A stretch of 64,000 nucleotides of DNA from DASPLX01 sp035627375 (GCA_035627375.1 DASPLX010000005.1:1-64000); one strand, 5' to 3'. Shown: positions 1-9,717, counted from the stretch's first letter. The notes: generated by a model not told the origin, from the sequence alone. Translations and numbers: made by a program.

Positions 1-1
1 C

Positions 2-3000
2 GTGCATCCGGCCACCGGCGCCACCGAATGCCTGCCCAAGACCACCTTCGAGTGGGGCCAGGGCGGCGCGCCGAGCTGGAAGACGCTGCCGATGGCCGCC
101 TTCACGCTGCCGCGCATCGGCGGCTCGAAGATCCAACGCTATCAAGGCAATCTCGACGCCACGGGCAGGACCAGCCTGATCGCCGCCGAATTAGTGGCGC
201 GCACCGACAGCACCGAGGGCTCCACCGTCGGCACCGGCGACACCGGCTGGCATTTGTCGGGCAAGCTGTCCATCCGCCTGCCCAACGGCCAAGTGATCGA
301 GCGCACGCTCGACCTGGCCGCGATCGGTTTGCCGCCCGATATCTACACGGGCGCGACCGGCTTGCACGTGGGCGACCTGGACGGCGACGACCGCGACGAC
401 CTGGTGCCGTACGACAGTTTCGGGGCGAAATGGGGCTATTGCCTGAACACGCCGGCGGCCGACGGCACGCCCAGCTTCACCTGCCACGGTCCGTTCGATC
501 GCGGCGTGCACACCATGGCCGACTTGCGCAACATCGGCAAGATGCGGCTGCTGCGCGGCGTGAACGCCAACGGCGATGGCGAAAGCTGCACCGTGGCGGG
601 CACAACGCAACAATGCACCCCGTTCCGAGTGAGCGGCGACCTGAGCGGCTGGACCGACGGCTTGTCCACGCGCAGCCCGATCCATTTCAGCGCCGGCGGC
701 GCGGCCGGGTTCTACGCGGTGCGCAACACGGATGGCATGCAATTGCCGGTGACGAGCCGCTCGACGGCGTGCTTCCATCGCCAGGACGGACTGCATTGCC
801 AGTCCGTCGCGCAAGCCAGCATCGCCAGCGGCCATACGCCGGTGAAGCCGGCGCTGTACGCCACCACCCCGATCGGCGACCTCAACGGCGACGGCCACGC
901 CGACTTCGTCTACACGCTGACCAATGCCGGCGCCGACACGGGCGCTTACCTGTGCCTGTCGAAGGAAACCGGCCTGGAGTGCCAACGCGACGCGGTGTTG
1001 ACGCCGTATGTCACGGCCGGCGGGACGGCGAGCTATACGCTCGGGCAAGGCAAGATCGGCGACTTCCTGGGCGACGGCGTGAACCGCTTGCTGTTCGCCA
1101 AGCTGGTGCCCGAGCAACCGGCGGCGCTGGCCTCGGTGCTGTGCCGCTACACGGCAGCGGGCTTCGCGTGCCAGGAGATCGGTTATTCGCCTGCCGCGCG
1201 CGAGAACCACGACCCGGTGCAGGTCGACGAAAGCGGCCTGCCGGCGTTCTTCGCGGAGACCGGCGCGGAAGAGAATAATTTGCCGCTGTTCCAGACGGTC
1301 ACGCTGGTCGAGGCGCCGGAGCAAGACCGCCTGGTCGGCGTGACCAACGGCGTGGGCTACCGGGAAGAAGTCAGCTACGCGCGCGGCGACGATGGCGCGG
1401 TATATGGCCGCACGGCCGTGATCGATGGCGAGGCGCGGCTGCCTGCCTATCCCAAGAAGGCCAGCATGCCGGACGTGCTGGTCAAGGAAGTGCGCAGGAG
1501 CAACGGGCAGGGCGGCTGGCTGCGCAGCGCCCACCGGTATGAAGGCGCCCAGACCAATATCTTCGGCCGCGGCTCGCTCGGCTTCGGCAAGGTGACGGTG
1601 ACGGATGTGGCATCGGGCATCGCCACCGAGCTGGTGCTGGTGCAGGGGCATCCGTATACGGGCCGGCTGCAGCGCAGCCGGACGATCTCGAGCACGGGCG
1701 TGGTAATGAACGACACGCGCCAGCAATGGGATCGGCAGATCCTGACCTGGCCCAACGGCAAGCAAACGACGTTCGTGTACGGCAAGCAGACGATCGTGGC
1801 GCGGAAGGACTTGTACAACAGAGACCTGTCCACGACCACGACCGACAACCAGTACGGCGACGGCTGGGGCAACCTGACACGGCAAGACGTCAGCGTGAGC
1901 GGCAACGGCAAGACGTTTGCGAGCAGCACCGTCAACACGTACCGCAACGACAGCGCGGCATGGCTGCTCGGCTTGTTGGAGACGGGCACGGTCACCAAGA
2001 CCGACCCGGCGGCCGGCAGCATCACACGCAACCTGGGCTATGCCTACGAGCCGGCGAGCGGCTTGCTCAAGAGCGAGACGATCGAGCCGAACGATCCGGC
2101 CTTGCGCGTGATGACGAGCTACGAGCGGAACAACGCCTTCGGCCTGGTCAACCGGAAGATCCAGGCCTGGACCGACCCGGCCACGGGAGCACCGCAAACC
2201 CGCACGCTGAGCGACACGACCTACGACGCCCGTGGCCGCTTCGCGGTCACCGTCAAGAACGCGCTGAACCATGCCGAGACGCGCACCTTCCACGCCGGCA
2301 CCGGCGCCCAGGCGAGCCTGACCGGCCCGAACGGGTTGACGACGGCGTGGACCGTGGACGGCTTCGGCCGAACAACGAAAGAGCTGCGCGCCGACGGCAA
2401 CGAGACGCGCCAGTACCGCAAGCAATGCCAGGGCGATTGCCCGGCCGGCGCGGTTGTGGCGAGCATCAGCGACAGCTTCCACGGCAACGAGCGCATCGCC
2501 GTGCCGCAGGTGACCTACAGCGATGCCGCCGGCCATGTGCTGCGCACGCAAACCTGGGGCTTCGACGGCCGCATCATCGTCACCGACCAACGCTACGACG
2601 GCGAAGGCCGCCTCCACGAGGTGGACCAGCCGCGCTACGTCGCCGATCCGGCGCGCCTGGCCAGCCGCATGGCCTACGACGCCCTGGACCGCGTCGTCAG
2701 CGTGACGAGTGTGAACGAGGCCGGCGGCGAGCAAGTCGCCACGACGGAATACCGGGGCTTGGTCACGACGCTGCGCAATGCCAAGGGCCAGGCACGGGTC
2801 GAGACCCGCGATGCGCTGGGCCGCGTGGTGAACGTGCTCGATGCCAAGTTCGGCAACACGCGCTTCGACTACGACGCCTTCGGCAACCTGATCAAGACCA
2901 CCGACCCGAACGGCAATGTCGTGACGGTCACCTACGACCGCCTGGGCCGCAAGACCGACTTGCGCGATCCGGACCTGGGCTGGATCCATTACGACATCGA

Positions 3001-5257
3001 TCCGCCGGGCCGCACCTGGAAGCAAACCAGCCCGGTGCAGCGCAGTCTGGGACAATCCACGCGCTTCGAGTTCGACGCGCTCGACCGCATGACCGGCCGC
3101 TACGAGCCCGACCTGGAAAGCCACTGGGTGTACGACACCGCGGCCAAGGGCATCGGCCAGTTGGCCGAAGCCTACACCGGCACGCCGAGCGTCAAGGATT
3201 ACCGGCGCCTGCACACCTACGACAACCTGGGCCGCGCCGGCACGACCAGCATCGTGCTCGACGCGGTCTACACCAGCACGCCCGAGTACGATGCCTGGGG
3301 CCGGACGATCCGCCAGACCCACCGGCGCGGCACGGACGCGGCCAAGGTGTACGACCTGCGCTACAACGAGCACGGCTACCTGGCGCGGCTGGAGCGCGGC
3401 AGCCTGGTGCTGTGGCAAGTCGATACTCAGGACGCGGCGCAGCGCATCGTGCAAGCCAGCCTGGGCAACGGCTTGACGCAAAGCCGGGGCTACAACGCCC
3501 ATACCGGGCGGATCGACCATGGGGTGCTCAAGGCCGCCACGGGCAAGGTCTGGCTGCAGGAAGGGTACCAGTACGATGCGCTGGGCAACGTCACGCAGCG
3601 CACCCAGTACGTGGACAACGTCGGGTTCACGGAAAGCTTCGGCTACGACGAGTTGAACCGTCTGACCGGCAGCCAGGTGGCGGGGCAGATGCAATACGTG
3701 TACCGCTACGATGCGGCGGGCAACCTGATCTACAAGACCGGGGCGGGGGAATACGTATACCCGAGCCAGGGGCCTAACGCGGTGCGGCCGCATGCGGTGC
3801 AGAGCATGCCGGAGCGCAGTAGCGAGAGTTTCGGCTACGACGCCAACGGCAACCTGACCAACGGCTTGGGACGTTCGATCACGTGGACCAGCTTCGATAT
3901 GCCCAAGAGCATACGCAAGGGGAGCGAAGGCGGCACGTTCGTGTACGGTCCGGAGCATCAGCGCACGGTGCAAGTCCGTTATGACGCGCATACGATCCGC
4001 TATGCCGGGGCGATGGAAACCGATACGTCCGGCAGCGGCGTGACGGTCAAGACCTACTGGCCGCTGGGCGTGGGGGTGGAGATCGACCGGCCGGGCGCGA
4101 CGTCGACGGAGTTGAACTGGACGCACACGGACCGGCTGGGAAGCGTGGTGGCGTTGACGGGGCAGGACGGCTCGGTGCGGGAAGGGTATAGTTACGACGC
4201 CTGGGGCATGCGGCGGTGGCTGCACGGCAGCTTGAACGGCTCGCCCACGGGCGACCATATCGATGGAGCGGTCGACAGCAAGGGATACACCGGGCATGAG
4301 ATGCTCGATACGGTCGATCTGGTGCACATGAACGGGCGGGTGTACGATCCGTTCGTGGCAAGGTTCCTGAGTGCGGATCCGCTGATCCAGGATCCGACCA
4401 ACGGACAGAACTACAGCCGCTACAGCTATGTCTATAACAACCCGACCAATCTCATCGACCCGACGGGCTTCGCGACGCAGCGTCCCGCGGGTTGTGATAG
4501 ACGGTGCCAGGAAGAGCAGAAGAGAAAGGAGCGGTGCCAGAACGACCCGAATTGCGGCTACATCGGCGGTGAAACGGAGTTCGAGCGACGAGCGCGAAAT
4601 GCCGCCCATGGTTCGTCAAGTAGTGGAGGATCGGGAGCGAGTGGTTCGGGAACGGCAGGAAACTTCGCTTCCGGGGCAAACACGACCAGGACGTTTGTCA
4701 ATGACGTTGCTGCAGGACTGACGAGCGATGGTCTGTCGTCTATCGTCATACACAGGGGATATTGGAAAGAGGAAATTATCCCTCGGTATTATGGAACCGC
4801 CGGCGAGATTTGGGGGCAGTGGATGTCCCTCAATCCATTTGAGTTAATTGCTCGCGATCTGGGGGCGAGCCGGCGGCTGGCATTCTGGATCGGGATGGTG
4901 TCGGCCATTGGGAATCCCAAGCAGCTGCTGCAAGGAGCCGCAAAGGGAATAAACTTTTTCCGAGGTGCTAAACCGGGCGCGGCTCCCAGCTTTGTTCCAA
5001 GGGAAAATGATTTCAAAGTGGATCCTATGACCGGCTTCGTAAAGGATACCCATGGAGTTTCTGTCTTTGATAATGCGGCGAGTGTCAGCTCCAAAGGTTT
5101 TGTTCCACATCAGGTGGACCTGAATTCAGTTCCAGACTCTTTACGAATTATTCAGCGTGGTGCCGACCCTCATCATTTTGAAATAGTGCCGCAGGTTGGG
5201 GCTAATTTGACGCCGCAGCAATTTATCAACGCATGCAGCAGCATTGTTTGTAAGTGA
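2..5257 (+). CDS. RHS/TcdB-type polymorphic toxin, 5' end outside window
   Basis: The reading frame is open from the first bases, so the true start lies upstream; at least 1751 residues are visible. The N-terminal part has FG-GAP-like acidic repeats (DLDGDDRDD near nt 380, DLNGDGHAD near nt 880) and a SpvB/TcdB-middle-like stretch. A long array of RHS/YD repeats of the form YDxxGN follows, ending at about nt 4470 with the conserved RHS core terminus NNPTNLIDPTG. In this family the core forms a closed shell around a C-terminal toxin released by self-cleavage near that motif. The last ~260 residues are unrelated to the repeats, less GC-rich, contain a hydrophobic patch and end in a compact domain with HGVSVFDN, SLRIIQRG and DPHHFEIVP. 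I do not recognise a named toxin family for it. A small gene follows immediately, as expected for an immunity partner. Delivery could be by type VI secretion or as a Tc-like toxin; no delivery gene is visible. Confidence 0.9.
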   Translation: MHPATGATECLPKTTFEWGQGGAPSWKTLPMAAFTLPRIGGSKIQRYQGNLDATGRTSLIAAELVARTDSTEGSTVGTGDTGWHLSGKLSIRLPNGQVIERTLDLAAIGLPPDIYTGATGLHVGDLDGDDRDDLVPYDSFGAKWGYCLNTPAADGTPSFTCHGPFDRGVHTMADLRNIGKMRLLRGVNANGDGESCTVAGTTQQCTPFRVSGDLSGWTDGLSTRSPIHFSAGGAAGFYAVRNTDGMQLPVTSRSTACFHRQDGLHCQSVAQASIASGHTPVKPALYATTPIGDLNGDGHADFVYTLTNAGADTGAYLCLSKETGLECQRDAVLTPYVTAGGTASYTLGQGKIGDFLGDGVNRLLFAKLVPEQPAALASVLCRYTAAGFACQEIGYSPAARENHDPVQVDESGLPAFFAETGAEENNLPLFQTVTLVEAPEQDRLVGVTNGVGYREEVSYARGDDGAVYGRTAVIDGEARLPAYPKKASMPDVLVKEVRRSNGQGGWLRSAHRYEGAQTNIFGRGSLGFGKVTVTDVASGIATELVLVQGHPYTGRLQRSRTISSTGVVMNDTRQQWDRQILTWPNGKQTTFVYGKQTIVARKDLYNRDLSTTTTDNQYGDGWGNLTRQDVSVSGNGKTFASSTVNTYRNDSAAWLLGLLETGTVTKTDPAAGSITRNLGYAYEPASGLLKSETIEPNDPALRVMTSYERNNAFGLVNRKIQAWTDPATGAPQTRTLSDTTYDARGRFAVTVKNALNHAETRTFHAGTGAQASLTGPNGLTTAWTVDGFGRTTKELRADGNETRQYRKQCQGDCPAGAVVASISDSFHGNERIAVPQVTYSDAAGHVLRTQTWGFDGRIIVTDQRYDGEGRLHEVDQPRYVADPARLASRMAYDALDRVVSVTSVNEAGGEQVATTEYRGLVTTLRNAKGQARVETRDALGRVVNVLDAKFGNTRFDYDAFGNLIKTTDPNGNVVTVTYDRLGRKTDLRDPDLGWIHYDIDPPGRTWKQTSPVQRSLGQSTRFEFDALDRMTGRYEPDLESHWVYDTAAKGIGQLAEAYTGTPSVKDYRRLHTYDNLGRAGTTSIVLDAVYTSTPEYDAWGRTIRQTHRRGTDAAKVYDLRYNEHGYLARLERGSLVLWQVDTQDAAQRIVQASLGNGLTQSRGYNAHTGRIDHGVLKAATGKVWLQEGYQYDALGNVTQRTQYVDNVGFTESFGYDELNRLTGSQVAGQMQYVYRYDAAGNLIYKTGAGEYVYPSQGPNAVRPHAVQSMPERSSESFGYDANGNLTNGLGRSITWTSFDMPKSIRKGSEGGTFVYGPEHQRTVQVRYDAHTIRYAGAMETDTSGSGVTVKTYWPLGVGVEIDRPGATSTELNWTHTDRLGSVVALTGQDGSVREGYSYDAWGMRRWLHGSLNGSPTGDHIDGAVDSKGYTGHEMLDTVDLVHMNGRVYDPFVARFLSADPLIQDPTNGQNYSRYSYVYNNPTNLIDPTGFATQRPAGCDRRCQEEQKRKERCQNDPNCGYIGGETEFERRARNAAHGSSSSGGSGASGSGTAGNFASGANTTRTFVNDVAAGLTSDGLSSIVIHRGYWKEEIIPRYYGTAGEIWGQWMSLNPFELIARDLGASRRLAFWIGMVSAIGNPKQLLQGAAKGINFFRGAKPGAAPSFVPRENDFKVDPMTGFVKDTHGVSVFDNAASVSSKGFVPHQVDLNSVPDSLRIIQRGADPHHFEIVPQVGANLTPQQFINACSSIVCK

Positions 5258-5274
5258 AGATAGAGAAGATATCT

Positions 5275-5565
5275 ATGTGCGATTACTCATTTGTCCTTCC
5301 ATCAGATTTCGATGACTATGAATGGGAAGTGACGGCGAAGGGATGTTTTTCCGAAGCGATGTTGACTGTTTCAGGGAAGCGCTACCGACTGAATTTTTAC
5401 GACGCAGTGCGGCTTAGTCAAGAAATTGAAAGCGCGATTGAGCACGGAGGCATGTTTTTTGAACCAAATTTGCTAGTTATTAAATCCGTGAACAAAGAAA
5501 ACATGGAGCAGGCAGTAGACCTCTTGGTACGCTCAGGCCAGACGACTTCCTGCCTGCCAGAGTAA
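5275..5565 (+). CDS. putative immunity protein for the RHS toxin
   Basis: Small soluble protein of 96 residues (103 if the GTG at 5254 is used, which overlaps the toxin stop). I prefer ATG 5275 because AGAGAAG lies six bases upstream. It begins MCDYSFVLPSDFDDYEWEV, is acidic, and has no signal peptide or membrane segment, fitting a cytoplasmic protein that binds and neutralises the toxin tip. No family is recognised. The assignment rests on position directly behind a polymorphic toxin C-terminus, on small size, and on the same low-GC composition as the toxin tip, suggesting that both were acquired as one cassette. Confidence 0.6.
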   Translation: MCDYSFVLPSDFDDYEWEVTAKGCFSEAMLTVSGKRYRLNFYDAVRLSQEIESAIEHGGMFFEPNLLVIKSVNKENMEQAVDLLVRSGQTTSCLPE

Positions 5566-5842
5566 CTATGGTACGGGAGGCTTGGGGCGTTTGCTCCGCG
5601 TATTGAATCGCAATTCGTCAAGGCCAAATCCTGGTGGAAGTAAGGGCCGTTCTCCCGGTAATCTGGGACGAGCGGCGTTTTTACGTCCATGCTCGACGCT
5701 GCCCCGTCCGCTCGTTCGCGATATTTTTTCGGCTATGTTGGAAGGGCTTTTTTTTTACTACTCCGTGCTGTCCGCAACGAACCTTACGGTAATCAGAAAG
5801 ACCCTGACGGTCAACGAACGCAGTTCTGAAAGCTTGCACAAC
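5566..5842. other. non-coding stretch between immunity gene and lanthipeptide terminator
   Basis: No convincing gene on either strand. The short open frames here have biased composition without recognisable domains and no good ribosome binding site. The only notable feature is a run of nine T near 5750 on the plus strand; I see no strong hairpin before it. Confidence 0.5.
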
Positions 5843-5869
5843 AAAAAAGGCGGGAAACTCTCCCGCCTT
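5843..5869 (-). terminator. rho-independent terminator of the lanthipeptide precursor gene
   Basis: Read on the minus strand, a perfect 9-bp stem AAGGCGGGA/TCCCGCCTT (5847-5869) with a 5-nt loop is followed by a run of T (5843-5848). It lies about 40 nt after the precursor stop codon. Confidence 0.85.
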
Positions 5870-5910
5870 CTGCAGACCAAGATCCTTATCCAGGTTCTTC
5901 GGCGTTCCCC

Positions 5911-6255
5911 TCAATAGGTGCACTTGCAATGGCCGGTCGACCAATTCCATACGCCGCCGGCGACTGCCTCCAACTCTTCTTCCGACATTTCCCCGTTCGC
6001 TACCAGAGGTTTCCTCGGCAGGATAAAGAACAAATCTTTATTGGTTTCCTCGAGCACCGTCAGTTTCACATCGTCGGGGATATCGATTCCCAATGCCTTC
6101 TTGAATGCCGTCTTGGGACTGGACATGAGTTCTTGTTTGAAGGCTTCGTCTTCCCAGCTTTTCGAAATCACTTTCCAGAATGCTTCTTGATCCAAAGCCT
6201 TTTCTTTCTCCTTTGCTTTGGCGATGAGTTCATCGACATGAGGCTTGTCCGACAT
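5911..6255 (-). CDS. NHLP-leader lanthipeptide precursor (LanA)
   Basis: 114-residue precursor peptide. The leader resembles the nitrile-hydratase alpha subunit, as in NHLP (nitrile hydratase-like leader peptide) RiPPs: DEAFKQELMSSPKTAFKKAL, then IPDDVKLTVLEET and a hydrophobic FFILP strand. It ends in an acidic helix and a double-glycine site, EEELEAVAGG. The core after GG (residues 102-114) is VWNWSTGHCKCTY, with three dehydratable residues (S106, T107, T113) and two cysteines (C110, C112), so at most two lanthionine rings. Start ATG 6255 is chosen because AAGGGGAAA sits just upstream; an in-frame ATG at 6324 lies downstream of the predicted promoter but lacks a ribosome site and adds non-leader residues. 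LanM and the C39 exporter nearby provide ring formation and leader removal. Confidence 0.9.
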   Translation of the reverse strand: MSDKPHVDELIAKAKEKEKALDQEAFWKVISKSWEDEAFKQELMSSPKTAFKKALGIDIPDDVKLTVLEETNKDLFFILPRKPLVANGEMSEEELEAVAGGVWNWSTGHCKCTY

Positions 6256-6339
6256 GATTTCCCCTTTCCATAAGTTGGATGATGGCATTCGTCTAGCAAT
6301 CGAGGAATGCGCACTGCCGTTCATCGAAACTGCGAATTG

Positions 6340-6368
6340 ATTGTAGTCTCTGGTTTTTGCATTCTCAA
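6340..6368 (-). promoter_or_regulatory. sigma70-type promoter of the lanthipeptide precursor gene
   Basis: On the minus strand TTGAGA (6363-6368) and TACAAT (6340-6345) are separated by exactly 17 nt. Transcription would start about 80 nt before the precursor ATG. This allows the precursor to be expressed more strongly than the upstream synthetase gene. Confidence 0.7.
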
Positions 6369-6438
6369 TGCATTTGGATAAACATTCGATCGCGCGTCGC
6401 GTGCGCGCATCGTTTGTTGTTAATGTCGCATTCGATCA

Positions 6439-9400
6439 TTATTCCCACAACAACACGGACGAAATGCGCGAGGGATCGGCGAGACGCAATAATTGATAGC
6501 CGATGCCGGAATGCCCTTGAAAAAGGCCTGGGTGCAGGATGCGATGCGGCGCGATGTCGTTCCGTCCGACGCCGACAGCACCGATGATGTTTCTTAGCCG
6601 CGAGCCGATCTCGCTGCGCAATTCCGGTAGGCCAAGCTTGATGCATGCAGTCAGCAGCAATTCAATCCTGCCCAGATTGCCGCAGCAAAGATGATGAACG
6701 GCGGCAGGGCTTGAGCGGAGCGTCTTGTCTATTGCCAGGCGAATATCGGTGTCCACCTCCGGACTTTGCGCGAATGCCAATCCCCCCAGGCGCGCAAGGC
6801 CGATTCCTGGCGCGCCGTGACACCACGATGTCCGGAATGCGGGTTGTTCGGCTTGCAGGAGGTCCGGCCAGTTATTCGCGTCGGGAACATAGAGGCTCTG
6901 TTCATATTCGATGGCCTCCTGCGCGGCATTCCGCCATACCGCTTCGTCCGTGAGCGCATGCAGGCGCAGGAGTGCATACGCGATCCCTGCCGCCCCGTGC
7001 GAAAAGCCGGTCAATGGTTTCCGGTCCAATGTGAGCCAAGTGCGAAAGCCTGTCGATAGTTCTACTCTTTTTGCCAATAGATGACGGGCGCATTGCGTGG
7101 CTTTTTCGAGAACGCTCGCATCCCTGGTCGCCGTGAAGAGAGTCGTCAAGCCGAGTATGGCGCCGGCGGCTCCCGCGGTGACATCATAGTGATGATCCGC
7201 GCCAATCAGGGAATCGTCGATCCGGCATGCGGCGCGCGCGGCTTCGGCATGGAGTTCGGGGGCATCGATCAACCGCGCTATCTTTGTCATTCCGTACAGC
7301 ACCGACCCCAACCCCAAGGCGCCGCCAAGGCCTATTTTCCGAAGCGTCTTTCCGGCATGCGGACCGTCGATGCGCTCGCGTACCGGTTTGATGATGCGCA
7401 TCGCGCAAGCACGGTACGCCTCATTGCCGGTGATGTTGAACAGCGCCGCGAAAAACAATGCGACACCCATGCTGCCGTCATACAGGTTGATCCCCATCGG
7501 CTCGAGACGCTGGCGGCCGGAAATCGGGTGATACGCCAGGGTGAGCCAAGTGACGCTGCCGTCCTTGCCGTGAATCGCCCGCTCCATCAATTGCGCGGCG
7601 ATCGCTTCCGCACGGGCGACCAGCGCTTCGGGTGAAATGGAGAACGGATCTTCGGGTTCGTCGCCGTGGAGTCGCACGGCGTCGGACTCGGGCGCGGTGA
7701 CGTCGTCGGTTGCGTGCGCCGCCGCCCGCCGGGCATGGAGCAAGGTCCGCGCGATGGTCAATTGATATTCGAGATCCTCCGAGCAAAGCCCGCGCAGCCT
7801 CGTCAACACGCCGTCGAAGCCAGCTTCCCTAAAGCAGGGAATCGAATCGGCCTCTCCGAGCGGCAGGCTGTCGCCATGCGCGGGAGCGGTAAAGTACGGA
7901 ATATCGAGCTGCTCCAGCGCGGCCTGTTCGTATTGCACCAAGGGCCAGAATATCTCGTGAGCCGCGCGACCGCTCATGGCCCGGGCCAGCGCTTCCAACT
8001 CGATGCTGCGGTCGACGCCGTCTCGCAGGTACCGCGGAGCCAGCGTGCGATCCAGCATGACCGAATACACCTTGGTGGCGCGGAACAGATAACGTACCCG
8101 CTGGCTCTTCAGGTCTTTCAACGGGCCGTTGTCCGTGTCCAGCAATTCCTGGCGGCGGGCAAGCAGGAAGTCGTACATGAGCCGGAAGCCTGACTCGATG
8201 TCTTCCGCATGATCGGCCGCGGACAAGGGCCGGCCTGACAAGCTGGCAATATTGCCTTCCGCCTGGGTCGTGTTCTCTTCGACGACGAATTCCATCGCGT
8301 CCGTATTGGCATGATGCAGGCGCGTTTGATCGAAAGGCAGGACCTGCCCCTGTACCGCGCCAAGACCGCTGAGATCGAGGTGATTGCCCTTTGCATCGAA
8401 TTCCCAATGCGGAAGCAGGCCGGTCCGCAGCACGGAATTCATGATCAATTCCTCGGCTTGACCGGCTGCCGCGTCCTCGTCGGCCAGCTTTACCCGAGGA
8501 TGCATGATTGTCTCTACATCGACCAGCACGGGATGTTCTCCGCACGCGATGACGTTCTCCATGTGGCAGTCCGTCGTCCCCAGCACATGGAGCAGGCATA
8601 ACAGCATTCCCGACCGGACAAAGAACCGCGTCGCTTCCTCTTCCTTGTCGCAACCGATGTGCGCGGCGAACTCGACCCATCCGTGATCCGCCCTGTCGAG
8701 TATGGCGAGAGTCTTCAGCGGGTAGGGCAATCCTTTCCTGTTCAACCAGTCGAGCAAGCGGAAATAGGCGTTTTCGAGGGACAAGCCTTTGGGTTTGTAC
8801 ACCAGGCGCAGGCCGGAGCTGAACCTCACCAGCAGGACCGTGCGGCCGCCGCAGTGCGGATCGGACAAGCCTATTCCGATATCGGATACGATCGCGCCGG
8901 ACCGGAGCGCATCCGGCCGCGGCGAACCGAAGGTTCGCGCGATCGCCTCCTGATCGTCGCGCAGATGCGTCAGGAATTCGCCGATGAGCCCGACCCATTG
9001 CTCGACGGCGGTGCCGAGCAGCCGGCCCAGCACGCAATATTCGACGAGAAAATCTTTCAGGCCGCCGTTATAGAACGCCTCGACGAACTCTTTGTATAAC
9101 CGGTCCTGGGTGTGTTGCTGCAAGCGTTGCAGCAAGAGCTCGAATCCCGTCTGGCGGCTGCTCCGATAGGCGGTGAACTTCGCGGTGAGCGCTTGTACGG
9201 CGATGCGGCTCAGCCGTTGCAGCAGGCGCCGTTCCAGCTGGACGATCACCGACGGGGCAAGAAGGTCGCAGTCGTCGGATGCGCGGGTCCGAAGCAGAGC
9301 GCGCCCGGCATCGATAAACGGGAGAATTATCTCTTCGAAGGCAACGGGCGTGTCCCGGATCACGCCTCTTGATTTTCGGTCCGCGATGAACTTGCCGATG

Positions 9401-9717
9401 TCGGACGCATGCATCCCGGCGGTTTCGATCGCCGTGCGCAAGACGGCCGTCCACGACGGCGCATCGGAAGCCGGTGCCGGAGGGCTCTCCAGCCAGGCTT
9501 GCGCGCCGGCGGCGTCCAGCCCCAACCGGGCGAGCCTGGATTGAAAACGCTCGGGAACGCCGCCGGCGCTGGTGTCGGCCCAGCGCATCATTCTCTTCTG
9601 CGTTTGCTCGGAACGGATATGCCCGTCGCCGGCCGCCTGCGCAGGTCGCGGGCGGCCGAAGAGAGGCGCGGCACGCGCGGCGATATCGGCGAGTTCGGAG
9701 TCGCTTAAGGTCGGCAT
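6439..9717 (-). CDS. lanM: class II lanthipeptide synthetase LanM (CCG type)
   Basis: Bifunctional enzyme of 1092 residues that dehydrates Ser/Thr and cyclises Cys onto the products. The dehydratase half (DUF4135, lipid-kinase-like) shows LVRFSSGLRLVYKPKG, the catalytic loop TDCHMENVIA and the metal-binding VDVET. The C-terminal LanC-like half has the catalytic-type FSHGAAG (H about 907), SWCHGAPG (C966) and HLCCGN (C1011, C1012). The Cys-Cys-Gly motif replaces the usual Cys-His-Gly, so zinc would have three cysteine ligands, as in the promiscuous prochlorosin synthetase ProcM and its relatives. Start ATG 9717 (MPTLSDSEL) lies 20 nt after the cNMP-binding gene; the longer frame is a shadow of that gene. 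The precursor gene follows 183 nt downstream. Confidence 0.92.
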   Translation of the reverse strand: MPTLSDSELADIAARAAPLFGRPRPAQAAGDGHIRSEQTQKRMMRWADTSAGGVPERFQSRLARLGLDAAGAQAWLESPPAPASDAPSWTAVLRTAIETAGMHASDIGKFIADRKSRGVIRDTPVAFEEIILPFIDAGRALLRTRASDDCDLLAPSVIVQLERRLLQRLSRIAVQALTAKFTAYRSSRQTGFELLLQRLQQHTQDRLYKEFVEAFYNGGLKDFLVEYCVLGRLLGTAVEQWVGLIGEFLTHLRDDQEAIARTFGSPRPDALRSGAIVSDIGIGLSDPHCGGRTVLLVRFSSGLRLVYKPKGLSLENAYFRLLDWLNRKGLPYPLKTLAILDRADHGWVEFAAHIGCDKEEEATRFFVRSGMLLCLLHVLGTTDCHMENVIACGEHPVLVDVETIMHPRVKLADEDAAAGQAEELIMNSVLRTGLLPHWEFDAKGNHLDLSGLGAVQGQVLPFDQTRLHHANTDAMEFVVEENTTQAEGNIASLSGRPLSAADHAEDIESGFRLMYDFLLARRQELLDTDNGPLKDLKSQRVRYLFRATKVYSVMLDRTLAPRYLRDGVDRSIELEALARAMSGRAAHEIFWPLVQYEQAALEQLDIPYFTAPAHGDSLPLGEADSIPCFREAGFDGVLTRLRGLCSEDLEYQLTIARTLLHARRAAAHATDDVTAPESDAVRLHGDEPEDPFSISPEALVARAEAIAAQLMERAIHGKDGSVTWLTLAYHPISGRQRLEPMGINLYDGSMGVALFFAALFNITGNEAYRACAMRIIKPVRERIDGPHAGKTLRKIGLGGALGLGSVLYGMTKIARLIDAPELHAEAARAACRIDDSLIGADHHYDVTAGAAGAILGLTTLFTATRDASVLEKATQCARHLLAKRVELSTGFRTWLTLDRKPLTGFSHGAAGIAYALLRLHALTDEAVWRNAAQEAIEYEQSLYVPDANNWPDLLQAEQPAFRTSWCHGAPGIGLARLGGLAFAQSPEVDTDIRLAIDKTLRSSPAAVHHLCCGNLGRIELLLTACIKLGLPELRSEIGSRLRNIIGAVGVGRNDIAPHRILHPGLFQGHSGIGYQLLRLADPSRISSVLLWE

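Noticed and set aside
191..4609. 1472-codon open frame antisense to the RHS gene
   Set aside because: Arises from high GC and codon bias; low-complexity Arg/Ala/His-rich translation without domains, while the sense frame has clear RHS repeats.
5582..5917. Possible small plus-strand gene opposite the lanthipeptide terminator
   Set aside because: No ribosome binding site or family resemblance; the end overlaps the precursor gene and its terminator hairpin.
6256..6324. Longer precursor peptide starting at ATG 6324
   Set aside because: ATG 6255 has a strong ribosome site and starts at the conserved NHLP leader; the extension is not leader-like.
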